Assembly: GCA_026018925.1 (NCBI GenBank)
Contig: JAKSZU010000009.1
Span: 38,833,194-38,897,193 of the forward strand
From: Tupaia tana
Taxonomy: Eukaryota; Chordata; Mammalia; Scandentia; Tupaiidae
Direction of reading: 5' to 3'
Length of the DNA: 64,000 nt
Below the pieces are notes generated by a model. The model saw nothing but the letters and a program-made list of their open reading frames with translations, had not been told where the DNA came from and did no database searches. Of the stretch, positions 10,716 to 20,280 are shown in pieces. Within the stretch, counting starts at the first letter, position 1, and every line of letters begins with the position of its first letter. The position numbers and the translations under genes are program-made.

Positions 10716-12381
10716 GAATCCCCTCTCCCCCTCCCACCCAGGCAGGAGAGACAAGAGGCAGGTCTTCAGACAAAGATTCCTCATGGCTCCTGAGAACTAG
10801 TGATTTCAGGACGGATCTAATGGAACTTTAGCCAAACATCCAAATAGTATTAGGGTTAATACATTCCTCAATTTCTACTGAATATGCTGCACAAAGGGAT
10901 CACAACGAAACAGCGAAGAGATTCCAGATCACCTCTTTCTGCACACTCCTGAACACTCAGATTGAACTTCAAGAATTTGGAAGAAACCCACCATCTATTA
11001 GATGACTAGAAATCACCACAGGACCACAAGAAATAAGGGAAAGCAAGAAAATGCCTCTCCTCCCAGGGAAAAGAATAACTCTTCTTCATCCACAGACAGA
11101 TCAATGGAAATCATGTAAATGTCCGATAAAAAATTTAGAATATTCATAATAGTGAAGCTAACAGAGATGGAAGAGAAGAGAGACAATGAACTGCAGAAGA
11201 GAAAGGAGAAAGGAGATGACAAGTTCCAGGAGGGGAGGAAATTCTTGCAAGATCTAAAAGAGGAAATACACACTTTAAAAAAGAATCAAATGGACCTGTC
11301 AGAGATGAAGGCTATAAGACAGAAAGTCAAAATCTCCCTTGAAAGTATTAAAAGCAGACTAGATCATACAGAAAATAGAATCTCAGGTGTAGAAGATAAA
11401 ATTGCTGGGCTAGAAAAATCCACCATGAAGACTGAGAAAATTGCCAAAAAAAAAATAATACTATACGAAAAATACTAGATATCATCAAATGTCCAAACAT
11501 CCAGATAATTGTTATCCCAGAAGGCGAAGAGACTCATAAGGGCATTGATAATCTATTCCATGAAATCCTGCAAGAAACCTTTCCAAACCTAGAGAGGCAC
11601 TCAAAGATCCAGTCCCAAGAAATACAAAGGACCCCAAATAGAATCAACCCAAAAAGATCTTCTCCAAGACACATTATAGCCAGATTGACCAAAACCACAG
11701 ACAAAGACTAGATACTAAGAAATGGAACATTTTTGACGATAACATGCATTATTAAGCCACTATGCAGTATATTCTGGATGGAAAATCACATTTTGTATGT
11801 TGTAACTACGGTTAGGGAATGAGTGTAAATTAAGTTAAAAAAAGTTTCAGGGAAAAAAAAAAACTAAAACTGTTATTCTTTTAATTTTAAAAAAAGCATT
11901 AAAAATACCTATTTGATGACTGCAGTAAGCTATATAGGCTTAGCTAGGTGCTACTTTATAGTATGTTCATTCTACTCACCGAGGTTTATGCCTAAAGTCA
12001 GACTTGTGTTCATGGATATGTATATATCAGCTGTGCTTGCTATTGAAAATATTTAGACTAATTAAGATATTTAGTGAAACAATAAAATGTGGGGGGGAAA
12101 AGGCATAGAAAGCAACAACAGATACCAGACACAGTGTGGGAGGAGGGTGGGAGATGGCAGAGTGTGAGAGATAGGGAATCAAGGATGGATAAAAAGACAA
12201 AACATACAGGAAACAAGTAGTGGAAAATTATTTGTTGACAATAACACATATGTTGATGTGCTTTATTGAGCCAATATACAGTGCGCTCTGGATGGAAAAA
12301 CCTCAGTTTGTATTCTGTAATGATGTACAGTAAATAAATGTAAATAAATTGGAAAAAATCAAATTAAGAAAAAGAAAAAAA
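10716..12381 (+). mobile_element. Full-length HAL1-type element (LINE-1 ORF1 without ORF2), 18-bp target duplication
   Basis: AAGATAAAGGCTAACTGG occurs at 10698-10715 and again at 12382-12399, a perfect 18-bp duplication that defines both ends. Inside are a 5' leader (10716-11001), a degraded LINE-1 ORF1, then 3' UTR-like sequence with no ORF2. The 3' region carries two related modules (about 11750-11850 and 12255-12350), each with a GCC..TAT.CAGT.T...CTGGATGGAAAA core. The ORF1 start is close to that of the LINE-1 at 24-30 kb, so this element derives from the local LINE-1 lineage, not from the ancient pan-eutherian HAL1. The tail is A-rich. Confidence 0.88.
11002..11712 (+). pseudogene. Degenerate LINE-1 ORF1 of the HAL1-type element
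   Basis: ORF1 is the RNA-binding trimeric coiled-coil protein of LINE-1 particles. ATG at 11002 starts MTRNHHRTTRNK, matching MTRNNRRGSRNM of the nearby LINE-1. A TAA at 11116-11118 breaks codon 39. From ATG 11119 a 119-codon frame carries the coiled coil (KLTEMEEKRDNELQKRKEKG, SLESIKSRLDHTENRIS). It stops at 11476, and later homology (CATTATAGCCAG, near 11673) is in broken frames. The C-terminal RNA-binding part is missing or shortened. It is not expected to make a functional protein. Confidence 0.85.
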
Positions 12382-12399
12382 AAGATAAAGGCTAACTGG

Positions 12400-12517
12400 C
12401 ACTTTTTTTTCCATTGTCAGAGGGAGCATGTTCTTGCTAGAAAGAGATGGAAAGACAAAGAAGGGAAAAGAAAGAGAGGGAGAGGGAGAGGGAGAGGGAG
12501 AGGGAGAGGGAGAGGGA

Positions 12518-12572
<55 letters not shown>

Positions 12573-12761
12573 CCCCCCATGGGAGGTGGTAATGTCATAA
12601 TCCCTTTTCCTCTATTTCTCCATCTTGTCAGGATTTTGGCCACTCATGTACAAAGAGTATTTTTCACACCCCAGTGTGAAAAAGTTGCCAGGACTGGAAT
12701 TTAAATCATGATCAGCCATGTGGGATCCAGATCTCTTAACCACTAGGTTATGGGACCAACC
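12400..12761 (-). repeat. tRNA-derived SINE with expanded (GGGAGA)n(GA)n tract
   Basis: Tail TTTTTTTTCCATTGTCAGAGGGAGC, then eight or nine GGGAGA units and a pure GA run (about 12475-12566). CACCCCCCATGGGAGG and a head ending GGTTATGGGACCAACC follow. The microsatellite is an expansion of the SINE CT-rich body. Confidence 0.85.
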
Positions 12762-13218
12762 AATAATCTTTTTGATAAACTGTTCATGCCGTTGTGCCCA
12801 TTTTATATTAAGTTTTCGGAACCTGCCTCAATTGTATATTGCGAGGCTACACCTTCATTTGTGATCTAACCTTTGCTATATTATGCAAAGTCATAAATTA
12901 CCAAATGTATTATGAGTTGCATAATATGCTTAAGCCAGTACGCAGCAACTTATTTATAGATGCTAGTATACTGATTTGAGTCTTTTGACTAAAATAAGAG
13001 GTTAGTTCAAATGGATTTATCAAGACAGCATTAACTTAAGTCTTCACTTGTTTATCTGAAACCTTTATGGACAAGTGCTCTTAGAGTTTATTCTTTTAAA
13101 TTTAGATAAGTAATTGGTTCATATGCTGTATATCATGCAATATCGTCCATTAATTTTGGAACAGCATTGTACAATCAAACACATAAAAATTTTTGGAGCA
13201 AAACTTAGGACTATACTA

Positions 13219-13296
13219 TTGGGTCATCAGAAAAGTCATGACGTATTTTTCTGTTTTCTATGCAAAAAATGCATCATGACTTTTGAGACAACCCAG
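13219..13296 (+). mobile_element. Palindromic mariner-type MITE, copy 1
   Basis: A 78-bp near-palindrome: TTGGGTCATCAGAAAAGTCATGACGTA at one end and TGCATCATGACTTTTGAGACAACCCAG at the other, preceded by TA. The end sequence resembles TTAGGT-type mariner MITEs such as MADE1. Related copies lie at 14889-14965 and 50855-50923. Confidence 0.75.
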
Positions 13297-13299
13297 CAG

Positions 13300-13590
13300 A
13301 TGGAAGTAATAAAATCATAAGCACCCTCATGTCAGTTCAGGTCAGAATTTGTGGTGAGAGTATTTTAAGTAAAAGCAGGCCTTACCACCAATTACTTTAT
13401 GAATAAAACTTACAGTTTCAAAAGCTTTTAATTTTGTTTGATATGAATATTTTATTGAAAATAATTATTTCACTTTGCAACAGAGACACTGACATAAACA
13501 GCTTAAACAATAAGAAAATTAGTATCTTTTGCAGCAACAAAATCCAAAAGTAAAGTAACATGTTTTAATCTGGATTGTCAAACTAGTTCT
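13300..13590. other. No recognised feature
   Basis: AT-rich sequence with no coding frame or repeat that I recognise. Confidence 0.4.
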
Positions 13591-13860
13591 CTGCTTTATT
13601 TTTTAAATATATTTTTCATTTTAATTTAATTTTATTTTATACATTCGATCACATACATCACTTGGCTTGTAAAGTGTATGTTCCAAATTGAAAACATTTC
13701 TCACCAGTCCAGTTGGGGATACTATACATATTATCATCAACAGATAATAACTCATTTCTGTGTCCCATAAATGTCTTGCCTCTCTATATTTCTCCTTCAT
13801 GTCTCTCCTCTTTTTATTTTGGAATCATGGATAACATACTGTAGACCTATAATTCATTAA
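13590..13860 (-). mobile_element. 5'-truncated LINE-1 3' end
   Basis: CACTTGGCTTGTAAAGTGTATG, CTCACCAGTCCAGTTGGGGATACTATACAT and TGCCTCTCTATATTTCTCC parallel the 3' UTR of the LINE-1 near 24590-24700. Only the 3' UTR is present. Confidence 0.75.
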
Positions 13861-14670
13861 ACCACTCTCAGTGTTTAGTCAAGAAAGCTATGTAATATTA
13901 AATCAATCTTTAAAGAGAATCATAAGAAAATTGAAGGAAAATGCCTATTTAAGAAATTGTGAAAGCAAATTATTTATAGTAGGTAGAGTATATTGACTAA
14001 CTCCCTTAAGCTTCATTAACCCTGCCTACCTAATCAGTATAAATAGGGAATTAGGTTGAGTGGTTGCTTAAGACTTTAAAAATGCATAATTGTTTTTCAT
14101 ACTTGGGATACATTTAATGCGAAATTTAAAAAAAAGGATATATAAAACCTTTCTTCCCTTTTTCACCCAATTATATGTTTACTTGGTTATTTCTTTATTA
14201 TTGGTGTACCTTGAGGGTTATTTTATTTATTATTGTATCCCCACTACTGAGGATGATGTCTGACTGGCTATAGGTGATTGATAATGACTTCTGAACGAAT
14301 GAAAGGGAAGTACAACAAGACACAATGGGCAGAAACAAATGTAACTGTTCACTCATCTGTAATGAAAGTATAGGTTTACAATAATAATTTAAAGGGTGGT
14401 GATACTCTCTCTTGCCCTACCCCAATTCAGATTTATCTAGAAATAAACTCACATGTATCTGAAGAAAATGACTATTATTCCTGCAAAGAGGAAAAAGTCA
14501 GCTTTGCTTGAATAGGTGGAAGTTAATAACCTCACGATGTCATTACTTTATGTTCCCTTCCCCCCGCCCCAGTTATCAGCCCCAAAACTAGATCATTACA
14601 AAAAAGTTAAAATATGCAATTTCTGTCATACTTTGATTTTGTCCACAATTTGCTGAACTGCCTTCATCTA
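13860..14670. other. No recognised feature
   Basis: AT-rich sequence. No coding frame longer than about 60 codons and no family that I recognise. Confidence 0.4.
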
Positions 14671-15300
14671 GTAATGTATTTTTCCCTTTTTTTAACTATT
14701 TGCTTTATTTTGGGGATTATAAAATAATATATGCTCATGATGGAACATTTGGAAAAATTTAGAAAACAGACCATTTCGGAAATAAGGAAAAACAAGAGGA
14801 GTAAAAAATAATTTATAGGCTCACTTCTCAAAGGTAATTCATAGGTTTTGGTATATTTCCCTCTAGACACTTTTCTAAGCCTATTACATTAGGTTGTTGG
14901 GAAAGTCATGACATACTTTTATGCTTTTCTATTCAAAAATGTATCATGACTTTCTCCATGACCAATATTTAACTATACATATAGACACTTTAAATCTCAC
15001 TAATTCCTAAGACTATAAAGATGTTCTGCATTACAAAATTTTAATGAACATTATTTTAAACAGGTATATTTCATCACATAGAAAAATCAACATTTTCTTA
15101 AGTTTTCACCCAGTATTAGACATTTCAGTTGCTTCTAATGTTCAGATAATAATGTTTTCAAACAGATTGTAAATATTTTTTCTGTATTTTGTCACTTCTC
15201 AGGATAATCTTCCAGGTGCGGAATTGTTGGGTCAAATAGAATGAAAATATATTGGCAAGTTAGATATTCTTAAGAAATCTTTAAGCCTTTTAACAAGTGT
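14670..15300 (-). mobile_element. Ancient L1M 3' region, holding a MITE
   Basis: TTTGGTATATTTCCCTCTAGACACTTTTCTA before the MITE and GCGGAATTGTTGGGTCAAATAGAATG after it match a common L1M 3' region in minus orientation. The MITE at 14889-14965 interrupts it, so the MITE is younger. Confidence 0.55.
14889..14965 (+). mobile_element. Palindromic mariner-type MITE, copy 2
   Basis: TTAGGTTGTTGGGAAAGTCATGACATACTTTT pairs with AAAAATGTATCATGACTTTCTCCATGACCAA. The left end keeps the TTAGGTTG terminus and the right end has decayed. Confidence 0.75.
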
Positions 15301-16065
15301 TGATTTCTAGCCCAATGATACCATTTTAAATACCCACAAGTCTCTTACAACATGAACCTGAAAACATATTCAAGAGGAACTCCATTACCAACTTGTAATA
15401 TTTGGCTTTTGTCTTGAACTACTGAATATGTTCTTTGACTATGAAATTGAGGTAGATTTGTCAAGGAATGGAGGACTATAAATGCTGATTAAGAATGTGT
15501 TAACAAATTGCCAGGATGATGTTTTCTTCAAGTTTGTAGTGGGTCGTGTTCAATTCACCCCATCTCACAGTCATTGCATTATGTCTTAAAACACTTATAT
15601 TTCTTTTTGTTGCCTTAATCCTATAACTATTAGAATTCCCTCTGGGGATTCTGAAAACCCAGCAGCATTTTGGCTTACTGTTGCACATTTGCCATCTAGT
15701 GGCTAAAGTAGGAAATTGCAGACTTACACCCTCTCTCCAGTTGGGGGAAGATGATATTTGGAGCCTGTTTTTTCACAAGAAATCCATAGTGAAAAGCATA
15801 AATGGTCAGTAATAATCAGTATGGATGGGTAGAATTGCTTTACTATATGTCCCCATATTTAGTTAGAAGAAGAGCGTAACGAAGGGAGAAAGGACTCAGA
15901 GAAAAATATACAAAGCATTTTCCCCAACAAATGCTACCCCATGTCTCTAGTTTCCAAACACACCCAGTTCTCAATGAAATCAGGTTCAAAAGGATATTAA
16001 GGTTAGTCTTGAGCTGTAGAACAAATCATTAAGGACACCATGATGTTATGCATGGAATAAGGGAA
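15300..16065. other. No recognised feature
   Basis: No gene, repeat or microsatellite that I can support. A 62-codon minus-strand frame (15500-15688) has no recognisable motif. Confidence 0.4.
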
Positions 16066-16068
16066 GGT

Positions 16069-16437
16069 GTATTAGTCCTTTTGTGCTGCCATAACAGAAT
16101 TCCTAAGACTGAATAACTTATAAAGAAGAGAAATTTGTTTAATCAGAGTTTGGGAGCCTGGAAGTCCAAGATCAAGGTACCAGTGGGTTTGGTTGCCTGA
16201 GGGGCTGCTCTTTGCTTCCAAGATGACACCTTATTGTTGCATCCTCCAGAAGGGAGGAATATTTTGTCCTCACATGTCAGAAAGCAGAAGGGCAAGAGGG
16301 CCTCTTTTATAAAGTCCTAATCCCATTTATGAGGGAGGTGCTTTCATGGCCTAATCATCTCTTTAAAAACCCTGTCTTTTATTAGCATCACACTGGTAAC
16401 ACCTGAAGTTTGGAGACGACACACTTAAATTATAGAA
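16069..16437 (-). mobile_element. Solo LTR, ERVL-MaLR type
   Basis: GTATTAGTCCTTTTGTGCTGCCATAACAGAATTCCTAAGACTG, TAACTTATAAAGAAGAG, CTAATCCCATTTATGAGGGAGG and CATCACACTGGTAAC are the reverse-strand signature of MaLR LTRs (THE1/MST/MLT1 group). It is about 370 bp, with no internal retroviral gene beside it. Confidence 0.75.
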
Positions 16438-16484
16438 GAGTACCTCATTTACTTTGCTCTAGAGATGGTTAGAGATAATTTAAA

Positions 16485-16732
16485 AAAAAAATGCCAGAGG
16501 GCACATGCATTCAGAGAAAGAGAGTGAGAGAGAGAAAAAGCAAGAAAGTACTCCCCATGGGGCATAGTCATGCTGTAATTCCTTCTCCTCTATCCGTCTC
16601 TCCTTTTGATATTTTTAGACATGCGTGCACACATGTCCAGCATATTTTTCAAGCCACCAGTGCCGGGACTTGAACTATGCAGTCGGCTGTGTGGGATCTA
16701 GGAACTTTAACCACCAGGCCATGGGCTGGCCC
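16485..16732 (-). repeat. Older tRNA-derived SINE
   Basis: ATGCCAGAGGGCACATGC, a GA block, CTCCCCATGGGGCAT and a head ending CCACCAGGCCATGGGCTGGCCC. It belongs to the same older subfamily as 172-422. Confidence 0.8.
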
Positions 16733-16756
16733 AATGATTGTTTTAATATAAGCTCT

Positions 16757-17109
16757 GGGACCAGCAGATGGAGAAATGTTTACATTGCTGGACTTCCATG
16801 TAATCGACTGTAGTTCATGTTCTGGAGCTGGCAGCTTAAAACTCAAACCGGGTGTGGGGAACCAGCAGTTAGCGTAATGGCTATGTCGCTGGACTCCCAC
16901 GTAGTCGACCGCGGTTCGCGTCTCGGACCCGGTGGCTTACAACTCACGCCGGGCGCGTGTGCGTGCGTGCCCAAGATCCCGAGAGGAGAATGGAGGAGAA
17001 GGGATTGCGGCGTGACCATCCCCCCTGGGGGGTGATTTCTCGCTTTCTGTCTCTCTGTCTCTCTCTGTCTGTCTGGCGAGCGCACGCGCCCTATAGCGAA
17101 AAACCTCTC

Positions 17110-17144
<35 letters not shown>

Positions 17145-17314
17145 AAACCGGGTGTGTGTGCATGCATGCCCAAAATCCTGAGAGGAGAGTGGAAGAGAGG
17201 GACTGTGGCATGGCCATCCCTCTGGGGGGTGATTTCTCGCTTTCTGTCTCTCTGTCTCTCTCTGTGTCACTGGCAAGCACATGCACCCTATAGCAAAACT
17301 CTCTCTAAAAAATA
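16757..17314 (+). repeat. Older long-form SINE split by a young one of the same family
   Basis: Head GGGACCAGCAGATGGAG to 16856, then from 17138 the middle and tail (CATGCATGCCCAAAATCCTGAG, CCCTATAGCAAAACTCTCTC). The gap is filled exactly by the young SINE, giving a direct relative age. Confidence 0.9.
16857..17137 (+). repeat. Young CpG-rich SINE nested in a SINE, 19-bp target duplication
   Basis: AAAACTCAAACCGGGTGTG occurs at 16838-16856 and 17138-17156. Between them lies a copy nearly identical to 7248-7514, with an A-box-like TTAGCGTAATGG, a B-box-like GGTTCGCGTCTC and an almost pure 30-base A tail. The long intact tail also argues for a recent insertion. Confidence 0.95.
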
Positions 17315-17610
17315 AATATTTTAAAACATTATTAATATAGGAATATATTAATAATATATCAATAATCAAAATATTGTAATTATAATATAATGATATATAA
17401 TTATATTATATCAAAATTACATTGATATAACATTATATTATTAACATTAATCATTATATTACAAATGTTAATTAATATATTGATATTAATATATTTCCAT
17501 ATTACTATATTACTATAGTTAATAAAATATGTATTTTGATATATATGTTATACTTTATATATAATATATACATATACATACACACACATACACACACACA
17601 CACACTCAAA
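17315..17610. repeat. AT-rich tract with (CA)n
   Basis: TAATATAT-type sequence with many short self-complementary stretches (17330-17570) ends in a CA repeat at about 17578-17605. No gene was found. Confidence 0.7.
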
Positions 17611-18050
17611 ATCTTTTATTTACCCCCTTATAGTTTCCTCCGTTTCCTCCTTTCTCCCTCCTGGCAGTCTAAGTTAATTTTTAGTCATATAGAATATGTG
17701 GCTACAAAAGCACAGTTGCCCAAATTTACTGCTCCTTAGAATTAGATTCAATAACTTTCTATCTGCTAACTTTGTTCAAATTATCCCAACCTACTCAAAT
17801 GACACATAATTTTGAAAATGTGGATTGCATAAATTATACAAGAGATTCTCTCTAAAGGAATACAATGAAGATATTCAGATTTTGGGGGCATCAGTAAATG
17901 TAGGAATGAAGTATGTGAGTGTGGAAAACATTCTTAGAAAAATAAGATGTGAAAAAAATGTTAAGAACCAAGCTCATATTCAAGTTTATGAGGAATTTTT
18001 CTTTTGCTTTCACACCTATATGCCTTTGAAAGGGTAAGGAAAATAAATAT
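17610..18050. other. No recognised feature
   Basis: A 70-codon plus frame (17825-18037) shows no family resemblance. Otherwise the sequence is AT-rich and unassigned. Confidence 0.35.
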
Positions 18051-18055
18051 TATTA

Positions 18056-18080
18056 AATTATTATTATTATTATTATTATA
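18056..18080. repeat. (TTA)n microsatellite
   Basis: About eight ATT units just before the LINE-1 fragment. Confidence 0.85.
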
Positions 18081-18087
18081 CAAAAAG

Positions 18088-18236
18088 TATATGGTTGCTG
18101 ATATGTTCATTGCAATACTGTTTCAAATAACAAAGCACTGCAACTGATCCACTGATGGACGTGAGGTTAAATCAATTTAAATTAAATTAATACTCATCAC
18201 TACAATGGAATAGTATGTATCCATTAAAAAGAATGT
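18088..18236 (+). mobile_element. LINE-1 ORF2 C-terminal-coding fragment
   Basis: TTCATTGCAATACTGTTTCAAATAACAAAG and ACTACAATGGAATAGTATGTATCC match the [12 protein letters not shown] and MEYCSA coding stretches of the LINE-1 ORF2 C-terminus. It ends exactly where the periphilin-like retrocopy leader begins. Confidence 0.75.
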
Positions 18237-18239
18237 AGA

Positions 18240-18677
18240 GGCTCAGGGCTAAGCCTTCCTCAGGGAGGTCAGCGTAGCATTACAGATCCTGGGAGGAGTC
18301 CGGGGCAGAGATTAAATAATGGCCGCAGTACCTCTTCCGGTCAGGGTTCCGGATACCGGCTGCTCTTGCTTACATCACTGTGCGCCACCGGAAGTGCCTT
18401 CCGGGAGTGGCTGAGGCAAATGGTTAAATTGACTGACCTGTCTGGTGGCCTAGAGTCCCACATACGACCAGGCCTCTAACCAATTCCTGGGTGTCTGAGT
18501 GCTAGCATCCTGGAACTCACAGCCTCTCTTGGAGCCTGCATAATCAATCCAGGCTGAAACCAGTGTTTTCTAGAGACATGGCGGTATAGTTCATCCGGGG
18601 CACAGCAGAATTCTGAGAGGCGTGGAGATCTACGAATCCGTATTGCTGTGGTAACCTTGTGACTAGTCAAATCGACC
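18240..18677 (+). promoter_or_regulatory. CpG-rich leader of the periphilin-like retrogene with ETS-like sites
   Basis: In an otherwise CpG-poor window, 18300-18410 holds about eight CpGs. CCGGAAGT is at 18388-18395, and the reverse core CTTCCGG occurs at 18334-18340 and 18398-18404, with TTCCGG at 18348-18353. These match the ETS-factor core typical of housekeeping promoters. The segment most likely came with the retrocopy as its 5' UTR, or belongs to a newly acquired promoter. Function is inferred from motifs only. Confidence 0.5.
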
Positions 18678-19790
18678 ATGTTTCAGATTCCAGTTATCCT
18701 TGGTTACCGCCCAAGACTGGCTGGTAAGAGAAATGACATGAGGTCCGAGAGACGATATCAGTATGAAAGAGGTCGGAGAGGTCGAGTACCTCCTGGAAGT
18801 TACACCAGTGATGGCCACCGTGGTGTAGGTAATGTTTGGGACAAACCACCCGGTGAAGGAAGTTATAATAGACGTTACAGTCATGATGATTACCCAGAAT
18901 ATGCTGAGAGCCGCAATTTCTCGCAAGATCGGAGAGGCCGTCCACCTTATAGAGGAGGCGAATTGACCTATAGACGAAGAGGTAATTATTGTCCCAGGCG
19001 ACAGCTTGAATACAGAAATACGAGAGGTGGCTTTGAACGAGGAAGTTTCCATTCTGCCCGCAACGTGAGAGACCGGTCTCCTCAGAGAAGGGATACTCCA
19101 TTTATCAGAGGTCGAAAAGATCCTCCGTATTGGAGATCCTCTTCCGGTGTCGATCGTACAACCGTCTCTCCAGAAAGAAGTCAGCCATACTCCTATCAAA
19201 CTCAACGTATAAAGTATGAGCATGCTGGTGCCTTCTACAAACGACGGATTGAAGAAAATCCGAAAAGAGGCAGTGAGAGAATTGTCCAGGTTCTGAAAGG
19301 ACCAAGAATCAAATTGCCTGCAAGTTCGTCAGCCATTCCTTCATCAAAGGTGTTCAGCAAACCCAGCGGGCCAACTGAAAAGGAAGTTACTGAGGCTGCA
19401 CCGAAGAGTCCTGAGGCAAAGCTAGAAAAGTCAGATAAAACTAGCTTGCCTGAAATTCCTGCATGTAAGCCACGATTCAAAGTACCATTGTTCATCTTCA
19501 AGCGACAAGATTCTGGGTCAAAACCAACCGAAGGCATAAAAGGCAATCCGCCAATCAGTCACTCTGAGGCAATAGCATTGAAAGTGAAAGAGATTGAGCA
19601 GGGTTACCGACAAGATTGTGAAGTCTTCGGAGTAGTGGTAAAAAAGCTGATTGAAAAAGTGCCTGCCTTAGAAAATCCTATCCAGTTTTCACTGAGGCAG
19701 AATTTGCAGGAAATTGGTGAGAGGTACCTTGAAGAACTTAAGCATTTCATGGAAGAGTACGATGCTTCTCACGTGAACCAGCCTATTTAG
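18678..19790 (+). CDS. PPHLN1-like: Periphilin-1-like intronless retrogene (HUSH-complex subunit homologue)
   Basis: Intact 370-codon frame. Periphilin-1 is the nuclear subunit of the HUSH complex (with TASOR and MPP8). It self-associates, binds nascent RNA and supports H3K9me3 silencing of LINE-1 and other intronless DNA. Residues 21-75 keep the Arg/Tyr-rich start (MRSERRYQYER, then PGEGSYNR at 58-65 and YSHDDYPEY). A disordered Arg/Ser/Tyr-rich region with SPERS follows. Residues 295-370 keep the C-terminal helical region (EIEQGYRQDCE, LIEK, QFSLRQNLQEIGER, EELKHF), which in human periphilin forms the dimer and TASOR contact. Coding sequence runs through all parental exon junctions without introns, so it is a retrocopy. 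The parental start corresponding to MAYRRDEM reads LAGKRNDM (residues 14-21), so translation may begin at 18678, adding 20 residues from former 5' UTR, or at 18738. It has no stop or frameshift despite roughly 60% identity to my recollection of the human protein, which suggests selection for the frame. Confidence 0.88.
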   Translation: MFQIPVILGYRPRLAGKRNDMRSERRYQYERGRRGRVPPGSYTSDGHRGVGNVWDKPPGEGSYNRRYSHDDYPEYAESRNFSQDRRGRPPYRGGELTYRRRGNYCPRRQLEYRNTRGGFERGSFHSARNVRDRSPQRRDTPFIRGRKDPPYWRSSSGVDRTTVSPERSQPYSYQTQRIKYEHAGAFYKRRIEENPKRGSERIVQVLKGPRIKLPASSSAIPSSKVFSKPSGPTEKEVTEAAPKSPEAKLEKSDKTSLPEIPACKPRFKVPLFIFKRQDSGSKPTEGIKGNPPISHSEAIALKVKEIEQGYRQDCEVFGVVVKKLIEKVPALENPIQFSLRQNLQEIGERYLEELKHFMEEYDASHVNQPI

Positions 19791-20280
19791 ATTTCTTGTT
19801 CAGGCGAAAAATAAAATAAAAGTTTCTAGACATATTTTCCCATGAGTTATTTAAATCCTTAATATATAGGATTTGGGTAATGAAAAGAGATACTTTATGA
19901 TAGTTCACCACACTCAAAACATTAAATGTTTAGAAGAGTCTGCTTAAAACCTTTTAATTTTTTACATGTAAAGTGTTGTAATCTCATCTTTGTCTTTTGT
20001 TCATAAATGAGAGGTCAACTTTTTAAAGCTTCAGCAAGTCATAGCAGCTTTATATGGCTTACACATGTTCTGTAGTCTTGTGGTATGTGCTCACTTGTAT
20101 GGTAACAGGAGTGTAATTTATAGGTCATTGCACTTAAACATTAGTAGTCTTTTTGCATTTCCTGGTGAATGCTACTGTGTGGAAATGTTAATATTCAAGT
20201 TGTGATTTTATTGACTTGTTGCTTACTTTTCTTAGGCTTTATAACTTATAATATGTCAAAATGTGGTATCCTAATAAACG
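19791..20280 (+). other. Putative 3' UTR of the periphilin-like retrogene
   Basis: After the TAG, overlapping AATAAA signals lie at 19810-19820, and another AATAAA at 20273-20278. No poly(A) tract or target duplication is visible after either, so the retrocopy end is uncertain and the insertion is not recent. No repeat is inserted between 18240 and about 20950, unusual for this window. Confidence 0.45.

Noticed and set aside
11119..11478. 119-codon frame as an independent small gene
   Set aside because: It is the coiled-coil part of a broken LINE-1 ORF1 inside the HAL1-type element.
12349..12704. Arg/Glu-repeat frames
   Set aside because: Six-frame translation of the (GGGAGA)n(GA)n microsatellite.
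10688..12772. AATAATCTTTT on both sides of the HAL1-plus-SINE block as a target duplication for the SINE at 12400
   Set aside because: The HAL1's own 18-bp duplication lies between it and the SINE tail, so the match is more simply chance in AT-rich DNA.
16857..16935. Possible tRNA gene from A- and B-box-like sequence
   Set aside because: It is the head of a SINE with a body, tail and target duplication. It does not fold as an intact tRNA with a proper acceptor stem.
18663..19223. 186-codon minus-strand frame
   Set aside because: It lies antisense to the periphilin-like frame and arises from its codon usage. No recognisable motif.
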